Shown: positions 28,387 to 37,457, numbered from the stretch's first letter. The stretch: DNA of 64,000 bases from Pseudomonas oryzihabitans (GCF_014522265.1 NZ_CP017024.1:2826001-2890000), one strand, 5' to 3'. The notes: generated from the sequence alone by a model not told the origin. Numbers and translations: made by a program.

Positions 28387-29816
28387 GGCAGGAGGATCTC
28401 GAAGCGAGTGGGGACGGAGGGTTCGATCAGGCGCGCCTCGCCGCCGTGGGCGCGGGCGGTCTCGCGGACCAGGGCCAGGCCCAGGCCGGTGCCTTCGGGG
28501 CGACCGGTGACGAAGGGCTCGAAGAGCTGGCCGCGCAACTCGGCAGGTGGTCCCTGGCCTGCGTCTTCCACCGCCAGCACCAGCCAGTCGCCACGGCGGC
28601 TGGCGTCGAGACGGATCTCGCTGGCGGCCGGGGCGGCCTGCAGGGCGTTGAGCAGCAGGTTGTCCAGGGCGCGGGCCAGGGCGTCGCGATCGAAATAGCC
28701 CTGCTCGACGGCCACCCTGGCGGTCAGGCGGATGCCGCGCTGGGCGGCCTGGTCTTCGTGACCGGCCAGCACCTCGCGGCAGAAGACCGGCAATTCGATG
28801 GCGGTCGGTTGCAGGTGCAGCGGCTGGGTGAGGTCGAGCAGGCGGCGCAGCAGGCGGTCGAGGCGGGTGACCTGCAGCAGGATGGCGTCCAGCGCGCGCT
28901 GCTGACGGCCGCTGTCGCCGGCCAGGGCGTTCTCGGCCTTGAGGCGCATGGCGGCCAGCGGATTGCGGATCTCGTGGGCGACCCCGGCGGCCACCCGACC
29001 AAGGGCGGCCAGCCGTTCACTGGCGTGGACCTGGGTGGTCAGCCGCTGGGCCTCGTCCCGTGCCTGGGTCAGGCGCTGCCCGGCCTGGTTGAGCGCCGCC
29101 AGCACCCGATCCAGCTCGCGTTCGCCGGTGAGGGCGAGGGTGGGCAGGTCGTGGCTGGCGCTGGCGCCCAGATCTCGCTCGACTCGCGCGACATGCCGCG
29201 ACCACTGCCAGGTGAGCCGCCCGAGCAGCAGGGTCGCGGCGAGCATGGCCAGCAGCAGCAGGCCCAGGCCCAGTTTCAGCTGGCGCTGACCGCTGCCCTC
29301 GGCGAAGGTCAGGCGGGTCAGGGTCCAGGCGGCGAGATCGGGGATGGGGCCGGACAGCGGGCAGGCGGCGACCAGCACCGTGGCGCCGTCCGCGCTGAAG
29401 CTGTCGCTCAGGCTGCGTGCCTCGGCCAGGGTCGCGGCGGAGAGATCGGCCAGGTGCTGGCGTTCGGCGGCGGTCATGGAGAAGGGACTGGCATCGGCCA
29501 GGAGCCCCGCCTGCTGCTGCCAGAGACCGCCGGCCATGCCGCGATAACGCAGCAGGGCGACACTGGCCACGCCGGCGAGACTGCGCTGCAGGGCCGGATC
29601 GGCGAGGCCAGCGGTAGGGCCGGACCAGCCATTGCTGTAGAAACGATAGCTGCTGGCGATGGCCTGGCAGGCCTGCTCGGCTTCCACCGTGGCCTGGCCG
29701 AGCTGGGCGCTTTCCGATTGGCGCAGCAGCAGGATCATCAGCCAGCCGACCCCGACGGCCATGCCGCCGAGCATCAGCAGCAGGGCAATCAGACGACTGC
29801 GCAGCGATCCGAACAT
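28371..29816 (-). CDS. membrane sensor histidine kinase
   Basis: A 481-residue two-component kinase. TM1 is about 9-31, a periplasmic sensor of about 145 residues with no family I recognise, TM2 about 181-200. A HAMP-like linker leads to the H-box with His281 (GVAHEIRNPLAAM), then a HATPase domain with an N-box NLLLNALQA and glycine boxes DAGQGPP and GTGLGLALV. The dimerisation and catalytic region is NtrB/ZraS-like, fitting its NtrC-type partner. I start at the ATG at 29816, in front of the basic-hydrophobic MFGSLRSRLIALLL; 29858 is possible. Confidence 0.9.
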   Translation of the reverse strand: MFGSLRSRLIALLLMLGGMAVGVGWLMILLLRQSESAQLGQATVEAEQACQAIASSYRFYSNGWSGPTAGLADPALQRSLAGVASVALLRYRGMAGGLWQQQAGLLADASPFSMTAAERQHLADLSAATLAEARSLSDSFSADGATVLVAACPLSGPIPDLAAWTLTRLTFAEGSGQRQLKLGLGLLLLAMLAATLLLGRLTWQWSRHVARVERDLGASASHDLPTLALTGERELDRVLAALNQAGQRLTQARDEAQRLTTQVHASERLAALGRVAAGVAHEIRNPLAAMRLKAENALAGDSGRQQRALDAILLQVTRLDRLLRRLLDLTQPLHLQPTAIELPVFCREVLAGHEDQAAQRGIRLTARVAVEQGYFDRDALARALDNLLLNALQAAPAASEIRLDASRRGDWLVLAVEDAGQGPPAELRGQLFEPFVTGRPEGTGLGLALVRETARAHGGEARLIEPSVPTRFEILLPCQPC

Positions 29817-29888
29817 GGGCTTTCTCTTCCAGGCCTTGGCCTGGATAGAGTGCCACACCCTGGCGGAGTTCGAGTGCCAGCGCGGGGG

Positions 29889-31040
29889 TCAGGCGCGCCG
29901 GCCGAATTCCGCTTCCTGCGCCGTCCAGCCGGGTACCCGCTCGCTCAGGGACAGCCCGAGACCCGGACGGGTCGGTACCTCCATCCGCCCGTCACGGGTT
30001 TCCAGGCGTTCGTTGAACAGCGGCTCCAGCCATTCGAAGTGTTCCACCCAGGGCTCGGTGGGATAGGTGGCGGCCAGGTGCACGTGCAATTCCATGGCGA
30101 AGTGCGGTGCCAGCATCACGCCGGCCTGCTCGGCCAGGGCGGCCACCTTGAGGAAGGGCGTGATGCCACCGACCCGTGGCGCGTCGGGCATCAGGAAGTC
30201 GGCACCGCGCAGGCGGATGAATTCCTGGTGCTCGGCGATGCTGGTCAGCATCTCGCCAGTGGCGATGGGGGTGTCGAAGGCCGCGGCCAGGGCGGCGTGG
30301 CCCTCGGCGTCGTAGCAGTCCAGTGGCTCCTCGATCCAGATCAGGTTGAATTCCTCGAAGCGCCGGCACATACGCTGGGCGGTGGGTCGGTCCCATTGCT
30401 GGTTGGCGTCGACCATCAGCGGGAAGCTGTCGCCCAGGTGGCGGCGCACGCGGGCGACGCGCTCAAGGTCCAGGGCGCAGTCGGGCTGGCCGACCTTGAG
30501 CTTGATGCCGCCGATGCCTTTTTCCCGGGAGAGGTCGGTGTTCACCAACAACTGCTCCAGCGGCGTATGCAGGAAGCCGCCGGAGGTGTTGTAGCAGCGC
30601 ACCGAGTCGCGCTGAGCACCCAGCAGGCGTGCCAGGGAGAGGTTGGCGCGACGGGCCTTGAGGTCCCAGAGGGCCACGTCGAAGGCGCCGATGGTCTGGG
30701 TAGCGAGACCGCTGCGACCTACCGAGGCGCCGGCCCAGCAGAGCTTGGTCCAGAGCTTCTGGATGTCGCTGGGATTCTCGTCGAGCAGCACCGGGGCAAT
30801 TTCATGGGCGTGGGCGAACTGGCCGGGGCCACCGGCGCGCTTGGAATAGCTGAAGCCCAGGCCGCGCTGGCCGTCGCGGGTTTCGATCTCGACGAAGAGG
30901 ATGGCGATCTCGGTCATCGGCTTCTGCCGGCCGGTGAGCACCTTGGCGTCGCTGATGGGGGTGGCCAGCGGCAGGAACACGGAAGCCAGGCGGACCCAGA
31001 CGATGCGGTCCTGGTCGGCGCTGTAGGCGTTATCGGACAT
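29889..31040 (-). CDS. galactarate / L-talarate dehydratase
   Basis: A 383-residue enolase-superfamily dehydratase removing water from galactarate (or L-talarate) to give 5-keto-4-deoxy-glucarate. Catalytic residues all appear at a constant offset from the characterised Salmonella TalrD/GalrD: the base Lys180-x-Lys182 (GIKLKVG), metal ligands Asp211, Glu237 and Glu263, Asn213, and the Asp286/His313 dyad. The ATG at 31040 (MSDNAYSADQ) is chosen; the upstream frame is proline-rich shadow. An MFS transporter lies 22 bases upstream on the same strand and a LacI regulator precedes that. Confidence 0.88.
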   Translation of the reverse strand: MSDNAYSADQDRIVWVRLASVFLPLATPISDAKVLTGRQKPMTEIAILFVEIETRDGQRGLGFSYSKRAGGPGQFAHAHEIAPVLLDENPSDIQKLWTKLCWAGASVGRSGLATQTIGAFDVALWDLKARRANLSLARLLGAQRDSVRCYNTSGGFLHTPLEQLLVNTDLSREKGIGGIKLKVGQPDCALDLERVARVRRHLGDSFPLMVDANQQWDRPTAQRMCRRFEEFNLIWIEEPLDCYDAEGHAALAAAFDTPIATGEMLTSIAEHQEFIRLRGADFLMPDAPRVGGITPFLKVAALAEQAGVMLAPHFAMELHVHLAATYPTEPWVEHFEWLEPLFNERLETRDGRMEVPTRPGLGLSLSERVPGWTAQEAEFGRRA

Positions 31041-31062
31041 GGGGATGCTCCAGGGTGAGGAA

Positions 31063-32421
31063 TCAGGGACGGGTGGCAGGCAGGGCGGCGTCGGCGGTGG
31101 CGGCTGGCTCGTCATTGAGTTCACCGAGGTCCAGGCGCTTGAGCGGGCCGACGATGACCAGGTAGGAGAAGGCGCCGAGCAGGCCCATGGCGGCGACGTA
31201 GGTGAGGGCCACGTCGAAGGAGCCGAGCTGGTTGATCATCAGGCCGATGGCCAGCGGGGTGACGATGCTGGCGATGTTGCCGCAGAAGTTGAAGAGGGCG
31301 CCGCTCACGCCCATGGCGCGCTTGGGCGAGACATCGCCGACGATGCACCAGCCGAGGTTGCCCACGCCCTTGGCGAAGAAGGCGATGGACATCACCAGGG
31401 TGACCAGGGCGATGGACTGGGTGTAGTTGGCCACCACGATGCTGCTGGAAAGCAGCAGGCCGACGATGATCGGCGTCTTGCGCGCGGCGGTGAGGCTGTA
31501 GCCGCGGCGCAGCATGCCGTCCGACCAGAGTCCGCCGAGAACGCCGCCCAGGCAGCCGGCCACCGGCGGGATGGCGGCGATCAGGCCGACCTTGAGCATC
31601 GTCAGCCCCTTGGCCTCGACCAGGTAGGTGGGAAACCAGGTGAGAAAGAACCAGGTGATGGTGGTCAGGCAGAATTGCCCCAGGTAGATGCCCAGCATCA
31701 TGCGATTGCCGCTGATGGCCTTGAAGGTGCGCCAGCTGAAGGGCGCCCGGGTGTCGCCCAGATCGGGCAGGCCGCCACCGGCTTCGATATGGTCCAGTTC
31801 GCTCTGGCTGACACGCCTGTCGTGCCGGGGCTCCTGCACGGTGGCGAACCACAGCAGGCCGATGAGGATGCCGGCGCCGCCGGTCCAGAAGAACACGTGC
31901 TCCCAGCCGAACTGGTTGAGCAGGATCACCATCAGTGGCGTGAACACCGCCAGGGCGAAGTACTGCGCCGACTGGAAGATGGCGGTGGCCAGGCCACGCT
32001 CCTGGCGCGGGAACCACATCACCGTGAGACGGTTGTTGGCCGGAAAGGCCGGCGACTCGGCCACGCCCATGAGAAAGCGCAGCACGAACAGCGCCAGCAG
32101 CGCCGAGGAGAAGAATTCGACGTAGCCCTGCAGGAAGGTCAGTACCGACCAGAGAATCAGGCTGGCGCCCAGCACCAGCCGCGAGCCGAAGCGATCGAGC
32201 ACGATGCCGCCGGGAATCTGCATGGCGGTGTAGGCCCAGCCGAAGGCCGAGAAGGCGAGACCCATGGCCACGGCGTCGAAACCGAGGTCGTGACGCAGGG
32301 CCGGCGCGGCGATGGAGAGGGTGGCGCGGTCGACGTAGTTGAATACCGTCACCAGAAAGATCATCGCCAGGACGAGATAGCGAACGCGAGTGCGCCGCGA
32401 CGGCTTAGGGGAAGTGCGCAT
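31063..32421 (-). CDS. MFS transporter, aldarate/hexuronate (ACS) family
   Basis: A 452-residue, 12-helix major facilitator protein of the anion:cation symporter family that includes glucarate/galactarate porters GudP and GarP. NYVDRATLSIA near the start of helix 1 is the family signature. A central cytoplasmic loop of about 45 residues separates the two six-helix halves. Start at the ATG at 32421; upstream residues are shadow. The genes lacI - this transporter - dehydratase run head to tail, so galactarate/talarate uptake is the likely role. Confidence 0.87.
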   Translation of the reverse strand: MRTSPKPSRRTRVRYLVLAMIFLVTVFNYVDRATLSIAAPALRHDLGFDAVAMGLAFSAFGWAYTAMQIPGGIVLDRFGSRLVLGASLILWSVLTFLQGYVEFFSSALLALFVLRFLMGVAESPAFPANNRLTVMWFPRQERGLATAIFQSAQYFALAVFTPLMVILLNQFGWEHVFFWTGGAGILIGLLWFATVQEPRHDRRVSQSELDHIEAGGGLPDLGDTRAPFSWRTFKAISGNRMMLGIYLGQFCLTTITWFFLTWFPTYLVEAKGLTMLKVGLIAAIPPVAGCLGGVLGGLWSDGMLRRGYSLTAARKTPIIVGLLLSSSIVVANYTQSIALVTLVMSIAFFAKGVGNLGWCIVGDVSPKRAMGVSGALFNFCGNIASIVTPLAIGLMINQLGSFDVALTYVAAMGLLGAFSYLVIVGPLKRLDLGELNDEPAATADAALPATRP

Positions 32422-32486
32422 TGTTATTGTCCTTTTCAGCGGGCAAAGCCGGCGGCGAGGCCGGCACCTGCGGGAGGACGCTAAGC

Positions 32487-32500
32487 TGATTACGCAATCA
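32487..32500. promoter_or_regulatory. candidate LacI-family operator before the transporter
   Basis: TGATT-ACGC-AATCA is a 14-bp palindrome with a central CG, 66 bases before the transporter start and just beyond the lacI stop. It resembles, but is not identical to, the 15-bp palindrome shared by lacI and gudD. Confidence 0.4.
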
Positions 32501-32508
32501 TTCAAGCG

Positions 32509-33543
32509 TCAGCGCGTACTCTCGCGCATGATCAGTTCGAAGCCGGTATCCCGTTGCCGCGGCGCCTCGGCGCCCGCCAGACGGGCGAGCAGGGCCGTGG
32601 CGGCATGGGTGCCCATCGCGGCGCCGCGCACGTCCACGGTGCTCAGCGCCGGGATCAGATGGGCGGCGCTGGCCAGGTTGCCGAAGCCCATCACGGCCAG
32701 CTCTTCCGGTATTTGCAAGTCGCGGGCATGGGCTTCGGCCAGCACCCCGTGGGCGAGGGTGTCGGAGCTGCAGACCACCACCTCGGGGCGGGCGCCAGCG
32801 GCGAGCAGGCGGGCCAGGCCCTGGCGACCCAGTGCCGGGGTGGCCGGCGGCGGCAGGCTGACATCGGCTGGCGCGGTCAGTCCGTGGATGGCCAGTTCGT
32901 CACGGAAAGCATCGCGGCGCAGCCGTCCGCGGGGATCGTCCAGGGTCAGGCTGGCGAAGTGGCGATAGCCGCGCGCCAGCAGCTCCCGGGCGACGGCCTG
33001 GCCCACCGCGACATGGGAAAAGCCCACCAGCATGTCCAGCGGTCGCTCACCCTGGTCCCAGCACTCCACCAGCGGAATGCCGGCCTGTGACAGGCGCAGT
33101 CGGCTGGCGGCCGTATGCAGGGTACCGGTCAGCACCATGGCGTCGGGGCGGCGGCGCAGCAAGGCGTCCAGCAGCCGCTCCTCGCGTTCGGCGGAATAGT
33201 CGGTCAGGCCCAGCAGGGTCTGGTGGCCGGCCTCGGTCAGGGTCTGCATGAGCGCCTGCACGGTGTCGGCGAAGATGGAATTGACGATGGTGGGCACCAG
33301 GATGGCGATCAGCCGACCCTCCAGGGGCGCGCTGCCGGTGGTAAGCATGGCCGGCTGGTAGCCGCTCTCGCGCACCGCGCGAAAGACCTTTTCGCGCAGC
33401 GCCGGCCGGACGATCTCCGGCTGGTTGAGGGTGCGCGAAACGGTGATCGGCGAGACCCCGGCCAGGCGGGCCACGTCCTTTAGGGTCGGTGGCTTGCCAG
33501 TGGAACGACCAGGCCAGGACGGGGCGTTGCGATCACCGGACAA
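32509..33543 (-). CDS. LacI/GntR-family repressor of aldarate genes
   Basis: A 344-residue LacI-type regulator. The N-terminal helix-turn-helix is TLKDVARLAGVSPITVSRTL (residues 19-38), followed by a hinge and a PBP-like sugar-binding domain beginning near residue 67 (RLIAILVPTI). A TTG at 33543 with GGAG seven bases upstream is the best start; no ATG fits. The palindrome 41 bases upstream is repeated exactly before gudD, pointing to autoregulation and joint control of glucarate and galactarate genes. The inducer is presumably an aldarate or its keto-deoxy product. Confidence 0.88.
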   Translation of the reverse strand: MSGDRNAPSWPGRSTGKPPTLKDVARLAGVSPITVSRTLNQPEIVRPALREKVFRAVRESGYQPAMLTTGSAPLEGRLIAILVPTIVNSIFADTVQALMQTLTEAGHQTLLGLTDYSAEREERLLDALLRRRPDAMVLTGTLHTAASRLRLSQAGIPLVECWDQGERPLDMLVGFSHVAVGQAVARELLARGYRHFASLTLDDPRGRLRRDAFRDELAIHGLTAPADVSLPPPATPALGRQGLARLLAAGARPEVVVCSSDTLAHGVLAEAHARDLQIPEELAVMGFGNLASAAHLIPALSTVDVRGAAMGTHAATALLARLAGAEAPRQRDTGFELIMRESTR

Positions 33544-33584
33544 GAGCGACTCCGCGACAGGAGAGGGAATGCCCGATTCTGCCG

Positions 33585-33599
33585 AGTCATACGATGACT
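33585..33599. promoter_or_regulatory. operator palindrome upstream of lacI (shared with gudD)
   Basis: AGTCATACGATGACT is a near-perfect palindrome centred on CG, extended by one flanking G/C pair. The identical 15-mer, in reverse, is at 50269-50283. Both lie about 40 bases upstream of their start codons. Confidence 0.75.
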
Positions 33600-33687
33600 C
33601 TCAAGGTGAACGAGCCACAGACGTACAAGCCAGCGCCGGGCGTGCTGGCTAGCCTGGGTCTCCTTCTCGAAGCCTGACAGGTGTCCC

Positions 33688-34293
33688 TTGGAAATCGTCC
33701 TCTATGCCCTGAGCGTCATGTACAGCCCCGGTCCGGTCAACGCCCTGGGGCTGAACGCCGGTCTGCGCGGCCAGGCCCGGCGGGCGCTGGGTTTCTATGC
33801 CGGGGTGGGCTGCGCCATGCTGCTCCTGTTTCTGGTCCTGGGCTATGCCGGTGCGGTCCTGGTCTCGGGGGCGCTGCTGCCGTGGCTGGCGCTCCTGGGC
33901 GGTGGCTATTGCCTGTACCTCGGCTATCGCATTGCCCGGGCCGCGCCGCCGACGGCGGCGGGAGAGGAGGAGGGCGCCGCAACGCGGCTGACCTTCGCCC
34001 GCGGCTTCCTGATCCAGGGGCTCAATCCCAAGGGCTGGCTGGCGGTGCTGCCCATCGCCACGGTGATGTTCCCGGCGGCTCAGGTGACCGGTGGCAAGAT
34101 CGCCCTCTGGTCGCTGCCCCTGGCCCTGTCGGCGGGCGGCGCCCCGGCCAGCTACGCCTTGCTTGGCGCGCTGCTCGGACGTTACCTGGTGCAAGGACGT
34201 GGCTTGCGCGGGGTGAATCTGCTGCTGGGGCTGAGTCTGGTCGGCTGCGCCCTGCTGCTGTTCCACGATGCCTGGCGCGGTCTGCTAGGCTGA
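33688..34293 (+). CDS. LysE-family amino-acid exporter
   Basis: A 201-residue membrane protein with about six helices and the LysE/RhtB N-terminal pattern SPGPVNALGLNAGLRG. Such proteins export amino acids or derivatives to avoid overload. The start is TTG at 33688 (M-EIVLYALSV); no ATG is suitably placed. An AraC-family regulator begins 17 bases later, a very common pairing, so the exporter and its sensor probably form one operon. The substrate is not predictable. Confidence 0.87.
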   Translation: MEIVLYALSVMYSPGPVNALGLNAGLRGQARRALGFYAGVGCAMLLLFLVLGYAGAVLVSGALLPWLALLGGGYCLYLGYRIARAAPPTAAGEEEGAATRLTFARGFLIQGLNPKGWLAVLPIATVMFPAAQVTGGKIALWSLPLALSAGGAPASYALLGALLGRYLVQGRGLRGVNLLLGLSLVGCALLLFHDAWRGLLG

Positions 34294-34310
34294 GCGCCGG
34301 AGGAGTCGCC

Positions 34311-35168
34311 ATGAGTACCCAGATCGAATTGCCCGGTGCCACGGACTGGGTACGCCACGCTCCGGCCTTCGATGAGCTGGAGTCCATCGAGGCCTTTTTC
34401 AGCGGCCACGCCTTCAATCCCCATCGTCATGCGACCTATGCCATCGGTCGTACCCTGGCCGGGGTGCAGAGCTTTTCCTATCGCGGCGCCAAGGCCAGCA
34501 GCCTGCCGGGCGAGACCATGGTCTTCCACCCGGACGAGGTCCACGACGGTCGCGCCGGCGCCGCCTGCGGCTTTCGCTATCGGATGCTCTATGTACCGCC
34601 GGCCCTGGTGCAGGACATCCTTGGCGGGCGGCCCTTGCCCTTCCATCGTGAGGGTGTCTCCCTGGATCCGCGCCTGGCACGGGCCACCGATGCGGTGTTC
34701 GCCACCCTTGACGAGCACCCCGATGCCCTGGGGCGCGACGATGCCCTCTATGGCCTGGTCGCTACCCTGGCCGAGGTTTGCCAGACCTGGCCCAGTCGCG
34801 GTCGGGTCGATTTCGCCGCGGCGCTGCGCGCTCGCGAATACCTGGAGGACAACCTCGATCAGGCCGTCACCCTGGACGACCTGGCCCGTTGCGCTGGCCG
34901 TGACCGCTGGAGTCTGACCCGGGATTTTCGCGCCTACTTCGGTACCAGTCCGCATCGCTACCTGACCCTGCGCCGCCTGGACCGGGTACGGCTGCACGTG
35001 CGCCTGGGGCTGGGGCTGGCCGACGCGGCCGTGGCGGCGGGCTTCTACGACCAGAGTCACATGACGAAACATTTCCGCCAGGCCTTCGGCATGGCGCCAG
35101 CCCGCTGGTTTCGTGGGCTGGCCAGACCGCCCGCCGTGTCTGCCACGGCTAGCGCACCCGGCCCTTAG
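34311..35168 (+). CDS. AraC-family transcriptional regulator
   Basis: A 285-residue regulator with an N-terminal cupin sensing domain (NPHRHATYAIG at about 35-45) and two C-terminal helix-turn-helix motifs beginning near YLEDNLDQAVTLDDLARCAG, the second ending FYDQSHMTKHFRQAFG. GGAGGAG is placed well before the ATG at 34311. The very long frame open upstream in the same register is the shadow of lysE. A 14-bp perfect palindrome follows the gene at 35183-35196. Confidence 0.88.
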   Translation: MSTQIELPGATDWVRHAPAFDELESIEAFFSGHAFNPHRHATYAIGRTLAGVQSFSYRGAKASSLPGETMVFHPDEVHDGRAGAACGFRYRMLYVPPALVQDILGGRPLPFHREGVSLDPRLARATDAVFATLDEHPDALGRDDALYGLVATLAEVCQTWPSRGRVDFAAALRAREYLEDNLDQAVTLDDLARCAGRDRWSLTRDFRAYFGTSPHRYLTLRRLDRVRLHVRLGLGLADAAVAAGFYDQSHMTKHFRQAFGMAPARWFRGLARPPAVSATASAPGP

Positions 35169-35182
35169 CGCCCTAGCGATTG

Positions 35183-35196
35183 GAGCGCTAGCGCTC
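35183..35196. promoter_or_regulatory. 14-bp perfect palindrome before betT
   Basis: GAGCGCTAGCGCTC lies 15 bases after the AraC-gene stop and 94 bases before the BetT start. It could be an operator or a short stem; no T tract supports a terminator. Confidence 0.3.
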
Positions 35197-35289
35197 AGCG
35201 GCATGCGTCGTTCCAGAAGCGTCGCCAGCGAAACGATTCAGGCCGAGGGCAGTCAACCTGTGCGCACTTCATGAACAGGAGCTCAGTCT

Positions 35290-37263
35290 ATGAACGGCCA
35301 AGGAGAATCCGCCGCTCGCAACACCTTCAGTCCCCCCGTGTTCTGGACCTCGACCGGCATCCTGCTGGCCCTGGTGCTCTACGCCAGCGTTTTCCAGGCC
35401 AATGCCCAGGAGGTGTTCGGGACGGTCCAGACCTGGATCATCGGCAATCTCAGCTGGTTCTACATTCTCGCGGTGGCCATCATCCTCGGCACTGTGGTCT
35501 TCCTGGGCGTCAGCCGTTACGGCGACATCAAGCTCGGACCAGACCACAGCGAGCCCGATTACAGCAGCACCACCTGGTTCGCCATGCTGTTCTCGGCGGG
35601 CATGGGCATCGGCCTGATGTTCTTTGGCGTCGCCGAGCCGGTGATGCACTTTCTCTCGCCGCCGGTAGGCGCTGGCGGTGGTGTCGATGCCGCCCGCGAG
35701 GCGATGAAGATCACCTTCTTCCACTGGGGCCTGCACGCCTGGGCGATTTACGCCATCGTCGCCCTGATCCTCGCCTATTTCAGCTATCGCCATGGCCTGC
35801 CCCTGACCCTGAGATCGGCGCTCTATCCGCTGATCGGCGAACGCATCTATGGTCCCATCGGCCATGCGGTGGACATCTTCGCCATCATCGGTACCGTACT
35901 GGGCGTCGCCACTTCCCTTGGCTTTGGCGTGGCCCAGATCAACACCGGGCTCAACGCGCTGTTTGGCATTCCGATTTCAGTACCGGTGCAGATCGTGCTG
36001 ATCATCGTTACCACCGCCCTGGCCACCCTGTCCGTGGCGACCGGTCTGGACAAGGGCGTCCGTCGGTTGTCCGAGCTGAACCTGGGGCTCGCGCTGCTGC
36101 TGATGGTCTCGGTGATCGTGCTCGGCCCCACCGTGCTGATCCTGCAGACCTTCGTGCAGAACACCGGCGGCTATCTCAGCGAGATCGTCAGCCGCACCCT
36201 GAACCTCAATGCCTACCAACCCACCGACTGGATCGGCGGCTGGACGCTGTTCTATTGGGGCTGGTGGCTGGCCTGGTCGCCCTTCGTTGGGCTGTTCATC
36301 GCGCGCATCTCGCGCGGCCGGACCATCCGCGAATTCGTCTCCGGTGTGCTGCTGGTACCAGCCGGGTTCACCCTGCTGTGGATGACCGTGTTCGGCAACA
36401 CCGCCATTCACATGATCCTCACCGACGGCTTCACCGATCTCGCCGCCGCGGTAAACAAGGACAGCTCCCTGGCGCTATTTGCCTTCCTGGAGCACTTCCC
36501 GCTGCACAGCGTGATTTCCATGGTGGCCATCGTCATGGTGGTGGTGTTCTTCGTCACCTCGGCCGACTCGGGCGCCATGGTGGTGGACATGCTGGCCTCC
36601 GGTGGCCAGGACAAGACACCGGTCTGGCAGCGGGTGTTCTGGGCCTCCAGCATGGGGCTGGTGGCCATCGCTTTGCTCCTGGCCGGTGGCCTCAAGGCGC
36701 TGCAGACCGCCACCATCGCCAGTGCGCTGCCGTTCACCATCGCGTTGCTGTTCAGCATGCGCGGACTGCTCAAGGCACTCAAGCTGGACGCCACCAAGCG
36801 CGGTCTGCGGCATCAGGCGCTGAGCATCTCGCCACCCACCATGAGATCGCCCGGAGGCTGGCAGCGCCGGCTGCGCGGTCTGGCGATGTTCCCGCGACGC
36901 AGTCATGTGGTGCGCTTCATCGGCGAGGTGGCCAAGCCGGCCTGCCTGGCGGTGGCCGAGGAATGGCGCAAGCAGGGTTATATCTGCAGCGTCGAAGACC
37001 GTGACGATGGCGGCGTACGCCTGAGGGTCGGCCCGGCCGATCAGCCGGAGTTCGTCTACCAGGTAAGACCCCACGCCTACGCCATGCCCAGTTTCGTCAT
37101 GGGCAGCGAGCCGAACGAGGAGCGCAAGTACTTCCGTGCCCAGGTCTATCTGCGCGAGGGGGGCCAGGACCATGACGTCATGGGCTGGTCGCGCGAGGAC
37201 GTCATCGGCGACATCCTCGACCAGTACGAACGCCACATGCATTTCCTGCATCTGGTGGGCTGA
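35290..37263 (+). CDS. betT: BCCT-family choline transporter, BetT-like
   Basis: A 657-residue betaine/choline/carnitine transporter: 12 helices, the glycine-rich GMGIGLMFFGVAEPV in helix 3 and the WTLFYWGWWLAWSPFVG motif of helix 8. The long cytoplasmic C-terminal domain (about 500-657) is typical of osmotically responsive BetT proteins as opposed to short BetP/OpuD types. Choline is the most probable substrate; bet genes for its oxidation are not in the window. The stop codon abuts the second hairpin element. Confidence 0.87.
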   Translation: MNGQGESAARNTFSPPVFWTSTGILLALVLYASVFQANAQEVFGTVQTWIIGNLSWFYILAVAIILGTVVFLGVSRYGDIKLGPDHSEPDYSSTTWFAMLFSAGMGIGLMFFGVAEPVMHFLSPPVGAGGGVDAAREAMKITFFHWGLHAWAIYAIVALILAYFSYRHGLPLTLRSALYPLIGERIYGPIGHAVDIFAIIGTVLGVATSLGFGVAQINTGLNALFGIPISVPVQIVLIIVTTALATLSVATGLDKGVRRLSELNLGLALLLMVSVIVLGPTVLILQTFVQNTGGYLSEIVSRTLNLNAYQPTDWIGGWTLFYWGWWLAWSPFVGLFIARISRGRTIREFVSGVLLVPAGFTLLWMTVFGNTAIHMILTDGFTDLAAAVNKDSSLALFAFLEHFPLHSVISMVAIVMVVVFFVTSADSGAMVVDMLASGGQDKTPVWQRVFWASSMGLVAIALLLAGGLKALQTATIASALPFTIALLFSMRGLLKALKLDATKRGLRHQALSISPPTMRSPGGWQRRLRGLAMFPRRSHVVRFIGEVAKPACLAVAEEWRKQGYICSVEDRDDGGVRLRVGPADQPEFVYQVRPHAYAMPSFVMGSEPNEERKYFRAQVYLREGGQDHDVMGWSREDVIGDILDQYERHMHFLHLVG

Positions 37264-37403
37264 GAACCTGTCCACGATCTGCTGCGCGTCGGCCAAACTG
37301 CGTTGAAAATGCCTTCGGAATGCTCATTTACCACTCGTAAACTCCGCTTCCTCAGGCATTTTCGCCTTGTTTGTCTCTAGCTCGCGAGATCGTGAACAGG
37401 TTC
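37264..37403. repeat. 140-bp imperfect hairpin element, copy 2
   Basis: Same length and layout as 5789-5928. The ends GAACCTG and CAGGTTC are perfect complements, CACGATC pairs with GATCGTG, AAATGCC with GGCATTT, and TTTAC with GTAAA at the centre. It begins on the base after the betT TGA and lies before a convergent gene, exactly as copy 1 does. Confidence 0.85.
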
Positions 37404-37410
37404 TGAAACG

Positions 37411-37439
37411 AAAAAGCCGGGCGCAGTGCCCGGCTTTTT
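37411..37439. terminator. bidirectional intrinsic terminator
   Basis: AAAAAGCCGGGC pairs with GCCCGGCTTTTT around a five-base loop, giving A and T tracts on both sides. It serves betT (+) and the chemoreceptor gene (-). Confidence 0.9.
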
Positions 37440-37457
37440 CATGGTGCGGCGTCCGGG

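Noticed and set aside
28380-31058. Plus-strand open frame of 892 codons across the kinase and dehydratase genes
   Set aside because: Lies opposite two confidently assigned genes and shows only low-complexity Gly/Gln/Ala sequence.
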